From Hepsetus odoe (taxonomy: Eukaryota > Chordata > Actinopteri > Characiformes > Hepsetidae): a DNA stretch of 64,000 nucleotides. Below the pieces are notes generated by a model that saw only the letters and a list, made by a program, of their open reading frames with translations, made no database searches and was not told the DNA's origin. The first letter of the stretch is position 1. Every line of letters begins with the position of its first letter. Both the position numbers and the translations under genes were made by a program. Where the stretch lies: NCBI GenBank assembly GCA_017165825.1, contig CM029368.1, positions 30,236,638 to 30,300,637 on the forward strand, written 5' to 3'. This document shows positions 46,161-58,162 of the stretch, in pieces.

Positions 46161-47392
46161 AGTGTCACATTGACTTGTAGATATTGTAAATTACGTCAGG
46201 GCTGTTTTTTACATTCATTTATAGTCCAACTTAAGATCTCTTTGCTGATCTAATACACATCCAAACCATAAAGATCAAAAACATTACCATAGTAATATAC
46301 CCAGTGTAGATTTCACCCTGCTATAACAAAAATGTGTCATTAAGGAACGGACGTGTTAATTAGACGTCAGTATGGGAATCCTCCAGAAGGTACGGCGTCA
46401 TTAGCTAAATCTGTAAGTAGCTGTGCAGATGACCTGCATGGACAGCTGTAAACTAGCCACTTGTGTGTTTTTTTGTGTAGTCTTTTTTTTTTTTTTTTCT
46501 GTAAGCTTAGCCCAGTACGGGCTCTTCTCACAATGGGTCGCCTTCCTGCCAGCCTGTTCACTGTAGGCCTATGATAAGTGTGGTGTTGTTGCAAAAGTAA
46601 AACTAATTCTGCCTTCAGTGGCGTGAACTATAGTTGGGCTGGGAAGCTTTATTGTGGCTGGCAAGGTGATAAGGGAGAGTAATTGTATATTATACTGTCC
46701 CTGACCATCTGCCTGCACACTGCCCGGGAGCTTCATCTATCATTGTGGAGCCATGTTTTTAGAGAGAGGGAGCGTGAGGGAGAGAGAGAGAATATGTGTA
46801 CAGGTACATATCTTGCAGCCTGTCCCTTCTGCTGACCTATGGGCCCATTTGTGTGTGTGTGTGCGCGTGTGTGTGTGAGTGTATGAGTGAATATGTTCTC
46901 TCTCCAGATCCATTGTCCCGCTCTAATAGCAGCTATGTCAGGAACGAGTCTGCCATTTTTCTGCCCCGCTTTTGGCCTCCTGCGATTAGCACCCCACACA
47001 CGCCTCTTTGGGCCTGCTGCTTGTCTCTCGCCAAGGCCAAACTCCTGTGCTCAGATCCCCAGGGAGATTTGCCGATTCCACGCAAGCCAGGTGCTCAGCT
47101 CAAGCAAATAATATAGACACAGGGATGAGTCTCATTGTGTGCCACTTGGCTGGGCAAGAACCTGATAGTGAGGTTGCTTACCTTGAGAGATATCTGGAAA
47201 TATAACACTGGGTTAGGAAGCTATCCAAGGTGAGCTTTATCACTAGTCAGGTTTATCCGAACAGTGTACAACAAGGCTGAAAAGGAACATTTTGTGGCAC
47301 CTCTTAAAATAAATATTCATTTTCAAATCAGCATCATAGGGGTGAGGAAGAGTCTCATGCTGCCATGTGCCATTTTGGTGGCCAAAATATTG
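46161..47392. other. Unassigned sequence with T and GT runs
   Basis: T run at about 46482-46498 and an interrupted GT run at 46851-46882. 46600-46740 and 46890-47110 are GC-balanced. Overlapping frames in three phases at 46796-47205 have no recognised domain. Confidence 0.4.
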
Positions 47393-47638
47393 GGGCAGCT
47401 GTGGCCTTGTGGTTAGGTTCCAGAACTGGAAGATTATGGGTTCGAATTCCCAAGTAGTAGGTTGCCCTGAGGTACTCTTGAGTAAGGTACCGTCCCCATC
47501 ACTGCTCCCTGGGTGTTGGATATGGCTGCCCCCTGCTGCATATACGTGTATGGGTTAAATGCAGAGAACACATCTGGTTGTAGTTCACTGTGTGCTGTGC
47601 AGTGTTTCACAATGGCAATTAGTCACTTTCAGTTTTCA
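47393..47638 (+). mobile_element. SINE type A
   Basis: Head GGGGCAGCTGTGGCCTTGTGGTTAGG with a B box GGTTCGAATTCC (one extra T). The body is well kept through CTGCCCCCTGCTGCATA and GTGTATGGGTTAAATGCAGAG. Tail ends TCACTTTCAGTTTTCAC. The spacer between the A box and B box is shortened by about ten bases. Confidence 0.92.
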
Positions 47639-48159
47639 CATTTTCAAGTGAGCAGCTTAAAGATGGAGACAATGTTACACTTCATTACAGTGAGCACGTT
47701 ACTGATACGCAAGCTAGTATTCTATAATAAACTGGATTAGCAATGAACTGGTCTGGGCGTCAGTTTTTTTTTTTTTTTTAGAAACATCTATAAGTTTACT
47801 GATAATTCAATAAACTTACACGCTGAAGCGCTGCGGGGGTGAGAGGGGAGTGAAGATGGACAGTCATTTGTACTATCTCACTTGCATTTCTTATTTATGC
47901 TGGAATGCAATTCATGAAGTTATTTATTGATTTATTTATTTAGTTCTCACGATAAATTAGGCTGGCACATGCCAGCTGAGAGTCAGTGACACCGCTGAGG
48001 CTTGTTCTGCCATACTGGCCAAGTGAGACATCTCTACAGAACACAGAGGGACAGAAATGAAAAGAGAGATAGAAAGATGTGTATGTGCATGCGTGTTTGT
48101 GTGTGTGAGTGCATGCATGTGTGAGTATACGCTGGCATATATTTAAAAGCCTCTGTTCT
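47639..48159. other. Unassigned sequence
   Basis: T run at about 47764-47779. Otherwise unique, with TTATTTATTGATTTATTTATTTAG at 47919-47942. Confidence 0.45.
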
Positions 48160-48420
48160 TGCCACTAGCCAATTCAATAAAACTCAAGGAGAACTCAAAG
48201 CTTTTTATGCCTGGCAATTAGTGACATCAAACACTCAAGCACTCTGGCGGCGCAAAGGCAGTCAAGCGCTGCACTTCACACAGCCGTGGTGTTGACTAGC
48301 CGGAAAGAGAGCGCAAACACACTAACACTAAGCTAATTAAACGCTCCTGAATGGAAAACGTGGCTGGTCCTGTGACCAGGGGCCTTTAATTGCGAGCAGC
48401 GTTCTTGCTTTCTTGAAGGA
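48160..48420. promoter_or_regulatory. Possible conserved noncoding element
   Basis: Contains GCCAATTCAATAAAACTC, GGCAATTAGTGACATC, CTAAGCTAATTAAACGC and CCTTTAATTGCG. Repeat-free. Confidence 0.33.
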
Positions 48421-49446
48421 GCGGCCTGGTAGTGGAGAAGGGTTTGATGAAGTTATCCCTATGAGTGTGGTAATGAGGAGAACACCACACTGACAGAGGA
48501 TGGTGCGAGAAGCTTTGCTCAAGCGTACATGATGCTGCTCGTGTTTATGTCACATGTATAGCACAGATCTGCACTTTCTTTCCTTTAACCCCCAAGGGGC
48601 CTTTATGTGGTTGATACCTCGATTCCCCAGTGTCACTATTATATAACAAATAAGTTTTCTAAGTAGTTGCAGAGTAATACTCTTTACAGTAAATATGTAT
48701 GATGGTTAACTGAATTAGCCTGCAGAGGTTTTGCCTCAAATTGGAGGTTTATTAGACTTTTAGGGTTTTAAGATTCAGTTCCGCTCTTTAAAAAGTGGTT
48801 TATTATTGGCCCTGTTATCAGAAAATCATGTTTAACCCCCGGTGAGCCTACAACCATCTTTGGCCGGGGTGGTCTCCATTTCACTTTATGTAGTGCTAGC
48901 CAATGTGGGCTGCCAGCTGAAATAAAAAAGGCAGTTAGCTCTAAGTGCATTAAAATGTCCAGTGATATTGGGCTAGCTATTTCGTTGTTTTTGCAACTAG
49001 ATTTGATAGAACGGAGCACCTTGTGTGTCTAATCAAGCTGTTGGAACAGAGAGAGTGAGTTGGTTCACAGATGTGTCCTGTTAGACTGACTGTTTAAACT
49101 GTAGTTAGCTCTTGATACCTAATCACAGCACACACTTTGTCTGGAAAAGCATGGCATTTTGAGAATAAATGGGGAAATCTCTTAGATCTTGACCATCAAT
49201 AGGTATAGCTAGTGGAATTATTTGGAAATAATAATAAACCACAGCTTTACTGAGCAGCAGATATCAAACCGTTCGTTCAAAGTAAACAATAACAATTATT
49301 TTTTTTGATCATGTATATCTTGATAATAGCGGCTGAATGAATTCAGAAGTCTAGAGAAATAATTTACAGGGAAATCCATCCAAAATAATCAGGAGGAAAT
49401 TTATCATGAGGCAAGACAGCGATCCAAACACATTGCTAAGTTAACA
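48421..49446. other. Unassigned unique sequence
   Basis: No repeat or gene recognised. Confidence 0.5.
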
Positions 49447-49687
49447 AATGAAAGTGACTATTCTCATCATTGTGAAATGCAGCACAGCACAACACAACGA
49501 AATTCAACCTCTGCGTTTCACCCATATACACACGTGCAGCAGGGGGCAGCTATAGAAAGCGCCCGGGGAGCAGTGACGGGGACAGTACCTTGCTGAAGGA
49601 TACCTCAGGGCAACCTACTGGTGAGGGAATCTAACCCACAATCTTCTGATCCAGGGCAACTCCCTAACCATTAGGCCACCGCTGCCC
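49447..49687 (-). mobile_element. SINE type A
   Basis: Full-length reverse copy from tail AATGAAAGTGACTATTCTCATC to head CCCTAACCATTAGGCCACCGC. The B box reads GGTTAGATTCC (decayed). GCAGGGGGCAGCTATAG and GGGACAGTACCTTGC are well kept. Confidence 0.93.
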
Positions 49688-49870
49688 CTTCATTAAGGGT
49701 AAAAAAAAAGGGGGCCGGACTGGCCGAGTCAATCACCAGATCTTAATCCAATGGAACATTCATTCAATGGAACATTCAGGAAAAAGCTTGGAAAACCATA
49801 ACAACAGGAAAGCCAACAATTAAGCATTGTTGTATATTGCTGTATAAATGTATACAGAAATATATATATA

Positions 49871-50402
49871 TGCAAAAGTTTTAGGCAGGTGTGAAAAAAT
49901 GCTGTAAACACAGAAAAATGGAAGTGTTCATCATTTATTTTCATCAATCAACAAAATGCAGTGAATGAACAAAAGAGAAATCTAAATCAAATCAATATTT
50001 GGTGTGACCACCCTTTGCCTTCACAACAGCATCAGTTCTTCTAGGTACACTTGCACACAGTTGTTGAAGGAGCTCTGCTGGTAGGTTGTTCCAAACATGA
50101 CTGTGTTTCAACCTCCGTGTGACATTGATGATCATCAGTACCTGTTTGGTAAAACTGGTTGATCATACACCGACTATGATCCTACAAAATCCCTGACTTT
50201 GTGCAAGTGTACCTAGAAGAACTGATGCTGGTTTGAAGGCAAAAGGTAGTAACACCAAATATTGATTTGATTTAGATTTTTCTTTTGTTTGCTCACTTTG
50301 CATTTTGTAAACTGATCAAAATAAACAATCGTTATTTATATTTCTGAAAGCATTCTTTGTTTACAGCATTTTTTCACACCTGCCTAAAACCTTTGCACAG
50401 TA
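49871..50402. mobile_element. Long palindromic MITE (Tc1/mariner type)
   Basis: Left arm (49871-50060) and right arm (about 50200-50400) are long inverted repeats. Shared phrases include TTTTAGGCAGGTGTGAAAAA, ATCTAAATCAAATCAATATT, TTGGTGTGACCACCCTTTGC (diverged on the right), GCATCAGTTCTTCTAGGTAC and ACTTGCAC. The right end is TTTGCACAG followed by TA (50401-50402). The left terminus has lost its GCACAG and abuts an AT run. The ~140-base centre encodes nothing. A transcript would fold into a long hairpin. Confidence 0.85.
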
Positions 50403-50930
50403 CTGTGTATATACTGAGATATATATAGGCCTGTTACTGAGAGCTTTTCCATGATTTTAGCCAAAAAGCGTCATTATTAGGGAGGTTTTCATGGAGGGTA
50501 AGTGTTCTCTGCCTCAGACGCAGTGAAATATTGCCCTACTCTTGACTTTGATTCCACAGGCGATGCAGAGTAGGTGGCAACGGTTTGAACGAGATGTCTT
50601 TATGCAATCTGCTCTTTTATTAGCGAGTGATGTGATTTAATAACTGTCAGTAGTTATGGGTGATGATGAAGGGCTGTGACATTGACTCTGACAGTTTCAT
50701 TCATGCACGTAGCCGCTGCACTGCACCATATGCGCACAGGGCCCAAGCTCTAGTGTGCGGCTTCCCATGAGGAAAAGTTACACAATTGTTTCAAAGTCCT
50801 TGCATACCCAGAATCTGAGTTCAAACAGGGAATCAGAGTCAATATCCTGGCAAAGAGGAAAAAAGAAAAAGATTAACAGGATAGACGTTGAATTAACCTG
50901 CGTATGATTGCTGGTTGTCAGAATGAGAGC
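50403..50930. other. Unassigned unique sequence
   Basis: No gene recognised. Short AT run just after the MITE. Confidence 0.45.
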
Positions 50931-51180
50931 GAGGCTTCCTGTAGCGAGGTAAATGATTTCTGATGGCCACTCTTCACTCTCTGGCGCTTTGAAAGGCGCG
51001 GATCAAATGAGCTCTGCTGCCGTCAGCTCTCGAGGCTCTTGGGCGAGGCGTCAGTGCTGATTGACAGGGAGACATTCGCAGCTTTTTTAATTTTCCCTCA
51101 TCTCGTTCTGAATTAAACCTCCACCTGGGATGAAAGACTAGGCTCACCGACGCAGCGAGATGGACCCAGCGCTCACAAAT
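50931..51180. promoter_or_regulatory. Candidate enhancer with exact PBX-MEIS word
   Basis: Repeat-free block with TGATTGACAG at 51058-51067, GCAGCTTTTTTAATTTTCCC, GAATTAAACCTCCACC and ATCAAATGAGC. GC-balanced and constrained in appearance. Confidence 0.42.
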
Positions 51181-51239
51181 GGTTGGAGATGGGGAGGGGT
51201 GGGGGGTTATGATTAGAAATGGTGGGGGGGAATCATATT

Positions 51240-52360
51240 AATTCTGGATCTCCAATATTGCTGAGGGCTCAGCTTTTTTCTTTTTTTTTTCAAAAGATAA
51301 AATAGTGATGACAATTGTCTTTTTCTTTTTTTTTTTTTGCCAGTTCTTCTGTCAGGAAAAGACTGAAAGCAATTCCCGTCCTCCGCGCACTTCAATCCAA
51401 TGAGGAGCGCCGTGTTGTGTGTCTCTCGCCCATCGAATTTGATGACCTCTCAACATTTTTAATTGAGGAACGCTGTTGTGCCCATGGCCAAACTGTCTTG
51501 AAAGCCCCTCAATATCCTACTTGTATTATCTTTCTTGCAGGTTGAAGGGAATTTTAATATGTTTACATAAAACAAGACATTCATCAAGCTGTTTGTGCAT
51601 CCGCCCCCATGAAAGGAAGCATTTGGCTGTTTTTTTTGTGTGCGTTTTGTTGTTTTTTTTAAGCATAATACAGTAATTATTGGCTGTGCAATAAGGATGA
51701 TGAGGTGCGGTGAATGCCTTTCTGAAGGAGAATGGGCCTTCGCTCAGTCTCTCGGCATTAGGCCGAGCAGGTCTGTATGAATGTAATGTAAGATAATTAA
51801 AGGCAGAGAACGGTGTGCTTTCAGCCGGAGTGAATGTGACAAGGGGAGACTGTTGTCATTGAGGACGTGTTAATAAACGTGCCAGCGCTTTAGCTGCTCG
51901 CCTTGTTTTACGAGACGGCGTGCATTAAACCCTGCTGCTTGTAAACAGAGGCAGTAATCATCAAAAGAGCTTGTAAAAGAAAACAGTCAAGAGCGGTTTG
52001 GCAAAGGGACAACGTGAAGACCAATAATCTCACGCGTCACCAATAGGTGGTGGAAGAAATGTGAGACGGGAGACCAGAATGTGAGGAACTTACGTGGACA
52101 TTGACATCGGACGGTGCTGTTAAGAGTTTTAAAATGAACGAATCAAATTTAGCTACTTGATCGGCCAAGATTTAATCTCTAATTTTGCTCTGGAGCTGCA
52201 AGCCTAATGCATAATCAATAAAGCAAGGCAGCACAAGAGGCAACACTCAGGTTTTTGAGTGCTGCTCTCACGCAAACTGTTATGCATTGCTATTCCACGT
52301 GCATTTTATAAACACTGCCGCAAACCACAACAGCAAATGTTTTGGAGACTGTGCAGTTAA
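51240..52360. promoter_or_regulatory. Candidate conserved noncoding block, one part exon-like
   Basis: Largely repeat-free. At 51330-51343 a T-rich tract ends in GCCAG. The next 200 bases are open in one frame up to TAG-less CTTGCAGG, then a stop (frame 51315-51545). No donor of GTRAG type follows in phase, and I recognise no family, so a noncoding element is more likely. Farther on are GATAATTAAAGGC, CATTGAGGACGTGTTAATAAACG and GCATAATCAATAAAGC. Confidence 0.33.
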
Positions 52361-53088
52361 AGGCATGCTGTTAGACAAGCAGTTATGAACTTCCGTTTCT
52401 TGTTAGCTACATCATCCTCATCGCTCCAGTGCAAAGCAAATATCAGTCGCCAATCATGTCTTGCCTGATCTGATATGATGGATAATGCAGGCTGCAGTAG
52501 CTCTGAGGTGCTGGTGTTTGGTGATTGTGTTCCTTTGGGGTGAGTGATAACGGGGTGGAACAGAAGTGCTGATGTGACACTGATAAACACAGCACCCATG
52601 GCCCTGCACATGACAGCCATCACCCTCCTCTTTCTTCTTAACCAGTGGTTTATTGATCACATCCACAGGCATCCGCAAACCAGCTCTGGGAGCGATTCCA
52701 TCCAGAGCATGCCACAATCCCTAAATAACAGTGAACATGATGTAGAAGATTGTCAGGGCCTGCTGGAAAAGCCTGACTGACATGCTGTATTTTATTTAAA
52801 TATTTCTGGCTGGTGACTTTCAAAGAGAAAGAAATTCAGTGCAAAGTGTAAATTCTAAGCTTTCGCTCCATACCAATTTGATGCGCAAAAGTTTCAACAG
52901 GCCAGGTTAGCTTAGTAGTACTGATTGCACAGTGGTTTATGTTGTTACCTCTCAGCATAAGGGTTAGGGCTTTAATTGACGGCCAGAATTACCAGGTTTC
53001 CAAATGTGCAAATGTGTTTGTTTGTGTTGAACCTGCAATGAACTACTGTCTTGCCTAGGCTGTTTCTCATTGCCTTGGTTGTTTCTGA
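52361..53088. other. Unassigned unique sequence
   Basis: Open frames overlap on both strands at 52454-52780. None matches a family I know. No repeat recognised. Confidence 0.4.
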
Positions 53089-53327
53089 GGCAGCGGTGGC
53101 CTATTGGTTAGGGACTGGGCCCCGGCATCAGAAGGTCAAGGGTTTGAATCCCAGACCTGTAGGTTGCCCTGAGGTATCCTTGAGTAAGATACCGTCACCC
53201 CATCACTGCTTTAAATCCCCTGCTGCATGGTGTGTATGGGTAAAAAGCAGAGATTTAATTTTGTTGTGGTTCACTGTGTGCTGTGCTGTGTTTCACAATG
53301 ACAAGAAAAGTCACTTTCACTTTTCAC
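53089..53327 (+). mobile_element. SINE type A
   Basis: Head GAGGCAGCGGTGGCCTATTGGTTAGGG (A box with one change), B box GGTTTGAATCC, body TTGCCCTGAGGTATCCTTGAG and CCCTGCTGCATGGTGTGTATGGG. Tail GTTCACTGTGTGCTGTGCTG, CACAATGACAAG and TCACTTTCACTTTTCAC. The CTCCCTGGGCGCTTTC segment is lost. Confidence 0.92.
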
Positions 53328-53637
53328 TGGGAATAGAATCAGATAAAGGATGGTAAAAATATCATATGATGTTTTGTTTTTTTACCTGGGACAACTGAAA
53401 AGATTTCTACAGAAAATCTGCAGAAATCTAAATCAGAAGATATACAAGGAGTGTAGGCATGCTGTAGAGAGTCATAGTGTATGATGTCATGCTTACACAT
53501 TCACAAAAAGCAGAGCACCTGATGGACACATTATTATTGTTTGGGGATTTTTTGAGATTAAGATCAGGAGAAAATATAGTATGTTGATGTGAGTCCTCAT
53601 ATTTGTAGGATTAAATTTTCAAACACTCAGCACACAC

Positions 53638-54062
53638 AAGGACACCACAATGATCTTGTTTTCTTTTGGCAGCTCCCGTGTCAGGGTCACCACAATGAAT
53701 CATTTGTTTCCATTTCTTCCGGTCCCCTGAATCTTCCTCTATCAAACCAACCACCTGCATGTCCTCTCTCCCCACATCCATAAACCTCCAAAACATCCAA
53801 CCTGAGCTGTCAATATGCTCATTTCTAATCCTGTCCATCCTCGTCACACCCAACAAAAATCTCAGCATCTTTAACTCTGATACCTCCTCCTTACTTCGCC
53901 TACTTACTTTTCATCAGTGCCACCGTCTCTAACCCATACAACATAGCTGGTCTTACTACTGTCCTGTAAATCTTCCCTTTTACTCTCAGTGGTACCCATC
54001 TGTCACGAATCACTCCAGCCTCTCTTCTCCACCCATTCCAAACTGAAGGACATCACAATGAT
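53638..54062 (-). mobile_element. RTE-type LINE 3' end, 5'-truncated, with 17-base duplication
   Basis: AAGGACACCACAATGAT (53638-53654) and AAGGACATCACAATGAT (54046-54062) flank a 391-base insert and differ at one base. Read on minus, the insert is the end of the RTE reverse transcriptase. It includes MLRFLLGVTRMDRIRNEHI, then FMDVGREDMQVVG, a DRKKWKQMIHCGDPD-like ending, and CACGGGAGCTGCCAAAAG as 3' UTR. An upstream frame carries stops. Length and duplication show one truncated target-primed insertion, now dead. Confidence 0.9.
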
Positions 54063-54521
54063 ATAAATGACAAAAAATGTCTGACAGGTCTGCCCTAACT
54101 CACAATGGTACATATACAGAGAGTCTAGAAGATGAAGCGAAGTTAGGACAGAGCATCGCACACCATGACAGGCTGTAGTATCACAGGGTCCTGATAATGT
54201 TACAGATCTCTCCAGTCTCTTTCATCATCACAGAATAACAGGGTAAATGATGCAGAAATTTATTTTGCAGAAGGAAATACTTTATTAGGATTAAATTAAA
54301 AGTGTTAAGTTGTTGTGGGTACAGTGTATAACAAAATGGCTGTAGTGCCTACAAACCCACCTTTAAGGGCTGTCCTGCTTTAAAAAAGTGGAGATGTATT
54401 CCGACAGATCAATCAAACTGAATAGATATAAAAATCACATTTTACTGTCCATTGCTGTATTGATTTTATTGTCATTTTTAAAATGTTGGCTTAAAATTGG
54501 GTGCCTGGTACATTTGTCTAG

Positions 54522-54523
<2 letters not shown>
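54063..54523. other. Unassigned unique sequence
   Basis: No gene or repeat recognised. Confidence 0.5.
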
Positions 54524-54556
<33 letters not shown>

Positions 54557-54560
54557 TGTG
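54524..54560. repeat. (GT)n microsatellite
   Basis: About 37 bases of GT with one GA near the end. Confidence 0.95.
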
Positions 54561-54701
54561 CATGTGGTGCTACAGCTGGAGGTGTGGAGAATCCCACTGC
54601 CTCTTCATTTATCTCCATCACTGTTGGATGGCAGGAGAGTGGGGAAAACACTCTTTCAGTCTGTCGCAAGAGAGCAGAGAACTCTGCTTCAAACTACACT
54701 A

Positions 54702-54703
54702 CA

Positions 54704-54731
<28 letters not shown>
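54702..54731. repeat. (CT)n microsatellite
   Basis: About 30 bases of clean CT. A short TCTC and TATATATA run lies nearby at 54801-54822. Confidence 0.94.
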
Positions 54732-54736
<5 letters not shown>

Positions 54737-55680
54737 TTTCATATGAAGCCTTTTTGTGCCAGTTTTGGTTCATTCAGTTCATGCGATGGTGCACAACTTA
54801 TCTCTCTCTATATATATATATGCATTCAGAATAAAATGTATTGCACTAAAAATGAGTAAAAAATACTTTTTAAAGGTTTAAAATCAACATTAATGCCTCA
54901 AAAGAAGATGCTAAATGAGTTCCTTCATTGGTAACAGCTGCCATCAAGGCACAGGGCTCTTTCAAGGCACAGGGCTCAAAGGTCTGCCGAAAGATCTACT
55001 ATTTATTGATATCATTTCTTAGAACTCTTAGTATCAGCTTGATGTACATTAGGACACACATCACATCCATATTCGCTTGTTAAATCATTACCATAACCAT
55101 AACCATTGCTATTAATATGGAGTTGATCCCCCTTTGCTACTATAAAGACTCTATCTCCATTGTTGGGAGAGCAGAACTAGGTTGAGGGGATTTGCCTTGG
55201 AGATTTCAGCCACAGAGGCATTAGTGAGATCAGGTGCTGATGTTGGTGGGGCTTGGTTTTCAGTGAAGCACATCCCAGAGTAGTTGGATGGCGTTAAGGG
55301 TCAGCAAGCCATTTCTGCACCATTTGTGCAAATAGACATTATCATTATTCATTCTCCAAACTGTTGCAACAAAGTTAGAAGCACACGGTTCTCAAGAATC
55401 TTGGAATTTAGGTGATTTTTAACTGGAACTAACTGGCCCAAGCAGTGAAGAACACACACAGACCATTATTTCTTTCCATTGCTGTAGAAACCAAACTTTG
55501 TCTTTCAGACGGCCAAATAATGAAATGATTCTGCACTTCGGAGAACATGCTTTCACTGCTCTAAAATTCAATGTTCATTTCATTTTATTTTAAATAGTCT
55601 TCTGTAGAAGTAAATACGTTAAATGCATCACTTTTTCAGTGTGTAGACCACTCTACCAGCCACAGGTTCTTTTCTAAAAT
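54732..55680. other. Unassigned unique sequence with a small tandem duplication
   Basis: TCAAGGCACAGGGCTC occurs twice in a row near 54944-54977. No gene or repeat family recognised otherwise. Confidence 0.45.
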
Positions 55681-56130
55681 CAAAGATGTTCCCATGTTTC
55701 CTAGTTTCACGCAATACTTACCAAAATCAAAAATCCAACCCTTCACACTCCATCTCCACTACATTCAGTATAACATCTTTAAACTCTCCACCAAAGGCTC
55801 AGATGAGATTCATTTGTGCGCTGATGAGGCCAGTGTTATTGGGGAAGCCATTATTGTGTTGCATTATCGTTATGACCAAGCATTTATTAGGATGCTTATA
55901 GAATCCCACAATCCCCGGCTTTAATTGCACAGCTTTGGGGCGCAATATACACACTGTTAATTATAAGTGAAGCTAGATGCCGTGCAATGAAGGAAGAGCC
56001 GCATGAGGCAAAGCCCCAGCTTGGCCCTCTAATGCTGTTTAGGCCAATCACTTTTGATGGATGACAGGCATCTCATGCCAAACAGCCACAACTTTTAAAT
56101 GAGGATCATTTTACACTGACCAACCGCAGG
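55681..56130. promoter_or_regulatory. Strong candidate conserved noncoding element
   Basis: Repeat-free and evenly structured. Contains GCCATTATTGTGTTGCATTATCG, GACCAAGCATTTATTAGG, CCGGCTTTAATTGCACAG, CACTGTTAATTATAAGTG, TGCTGTTTAGGCCAATCAC and GATGGATGACAGGC. Homeodomain, TALE and CCAAT-like words are dense. Short frames on plus (71 and 76 codons) overlap and are unrecognised. Confidence 0.45.
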
Positions 56131-56857
56131 GCAGCAGGTCTTGTATGCATTTTTTTAATAAAGAGGTGTGAATATGTTAAGCGTGTTTGGTGTGCTCTGC
56201 ATGATTCTAGTCTCCAAGCAACAGATTGATACATAATGTAAAACACATATATAATGATAATATAAAGGCCAATAATATACAAGATATTACAGAAGCCTCT
56301 GTTTTCTGAACTCTGTATACAGTTTAGAACTTTTTGTTAATGTATATGCACAGCACAGGTGAAGTTACAGTAAGCTTAAGCTATTTATCTTGAAATCAGC
56401 ATTATATAATAAACTAGTAAAGAGTTTTTAAATACAATACTTTGCTAAACTTTTGAGCCAAATCTAATTTTTTTAGGTTTAACAAAACAATTATCTCGTT
56501 GGTCTTCACGTCTGTCATACATAAACACCTTAACATTGATGCATTGATTTGATTCAATTAAAGAAACAAATGTTTTATTGTGACAGGCTGCTACAAGGTG
56601 TCTAGATAAAGGGGTTCCAACCAATCAGTGTTCAGCATCAGTAGTAAACTAATCACTGCCTAATCTTCTGGAATCATCTGCACCAGTTTCTTCACTACTT
56701 CATGTCTTAAGTTAGACCCTTTGTTCTGCTTTAATGAAACATAATTAGTTCACATTGTGGTTTAACAAACATAAAACCACTCCTCTGAAACTGATCAGGT
56801 ACACGGACTGTACTGAATGTGAGAGAAAACTTCGAGAGAACATGAGAGAACTTTGAC
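56131..56857. other. Unassigned AT-rich sequence
   Basis: Nothing recognised. Confidence 0.5.
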
Positions 56858-56952
56858 CTTCAAGAAATCTGGGGAACCATTCCTCAACAAAATATTTAAA
56901 GATAAAAGAAAAAAATTTATGAGATGTGGGCTCACTCAAGACCTTTGCACAG
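56858..56952 (+). mobile_element. Tc1/mariner 3' end relic
   Basis: CTGGGGAACCATTCCTCAAC followed by AATATTTAAAG resembles the transposase C-terminal region of a common fish mariner-like element. GGCTCACTCAAGACCTTTGCACAG is its typical terminal repeat, and it is followed by TA (56953-56954). The 5' end is not found, so this is a partial copy. Confidence 0.45.
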
Positions 56953-58162
56953 TATATAGCACTACGAAGCACTATAGTCATTTTATACAACAATAAACAT
57001 TAAGAACAGCTTTATAGGGTTGTACATCTAAAGCCTTGATGAGCAACCCGAGGCTGACAGATACAGCAAGAACTCCCTAAGAACATAAAAAAACACTAAC
57101 CCTGCTTTCAGTGCTCCCCAATAATATTTGCTTGATGACCTCAAAGTGTGTCATCGTCACAAAAAAGATGCAGGTAATTTTTTTGTTCATTGAGGTACAC
57201 GAAATGAAAATGGGCCTCAAAGGTATGAGAGGGTCCTTGAGGGCCAAGTTTGTATGTAGATCTTTTTTCCAGGACAAAGTGACATATTCTAGCAGCTTAT
57301 CCTAACTAAGGTCCTACAGGTTCTGAAGCATTACATGGTGCTTTAGGGCAAAAAGCAATAAAAGACACTTAGGTTATCAGTCCATCACTGGACAAATATA
57401 AAGACAAATATTCTCACATCTAAAGGCAATCAAACATCACCAGACTATGCACAGAAAGAACCCAGGTGCAGGGTGCATTGTGGTCAGTGTAGCTTAAATA
57501 ATTAAATATGGCATAATTTGATCATAATGATTTCTGGGCAAGTTTTCTAGCTAAAGTCTACATTAAAGTGGACTTGACCTTCCAAGGGGTCGTCCAACAA
57601 ACTTTACTTGTGTTAATGCAGTGGTGTTGAGGACTCTGACAAGAAGAACAGTAAGGGCAGTTGCAGTCCTTACCACCTTGCTAATGAGTTGAGAGGCTCC
57701 TATAAATGAACAGAAACCTATGTAACAAATAAACTGACTTTAAAAAGTTAGATATTTTATTTCTTTTATTCCATAACACTCTCACAGTCTAATCACAGCT
57801 CTTGAAAGCAACTACGATAAGTGGTAACTTAACAAAGAATGAAAATTATTTAGTTTGACAGAGTTCACTAATTCCTTTGCAACTGTGGAAAACTGCTGAG
57901 GATCAGATGAATCAGATAAATACTCTATCCTGAATTTACATCTAATGTCTTTAATTTGGGCCCAAAAAAGTTTACTCAAATGCTAAAAAGAGCCTGGACA
58001 GTGGTTGGCTGAGAAGGTTAAAAACACATTGAAATCTAAAGTGGGATTGAAACAAGACTCAAACTCCTGTTTTAAATTGGTCAAATATTTATCATGGGAA
58101 AAATCATATGAAAATGTACATGCAAATGCAAATGTTTGGACATAAAGTGAAAGAGAATGAAA
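56953..58162. other. Unassigned unique sequence
   Basis: AT-rich with no repeat family, microsatellite or gene recognised. Confidence 0.5.

Noticed and set aside
52454..52780. Overlapping frames on both strands that might be an exon
   Set aside because: No consensus acceptor and donor pair fits either frame, and no protein family is recognised.
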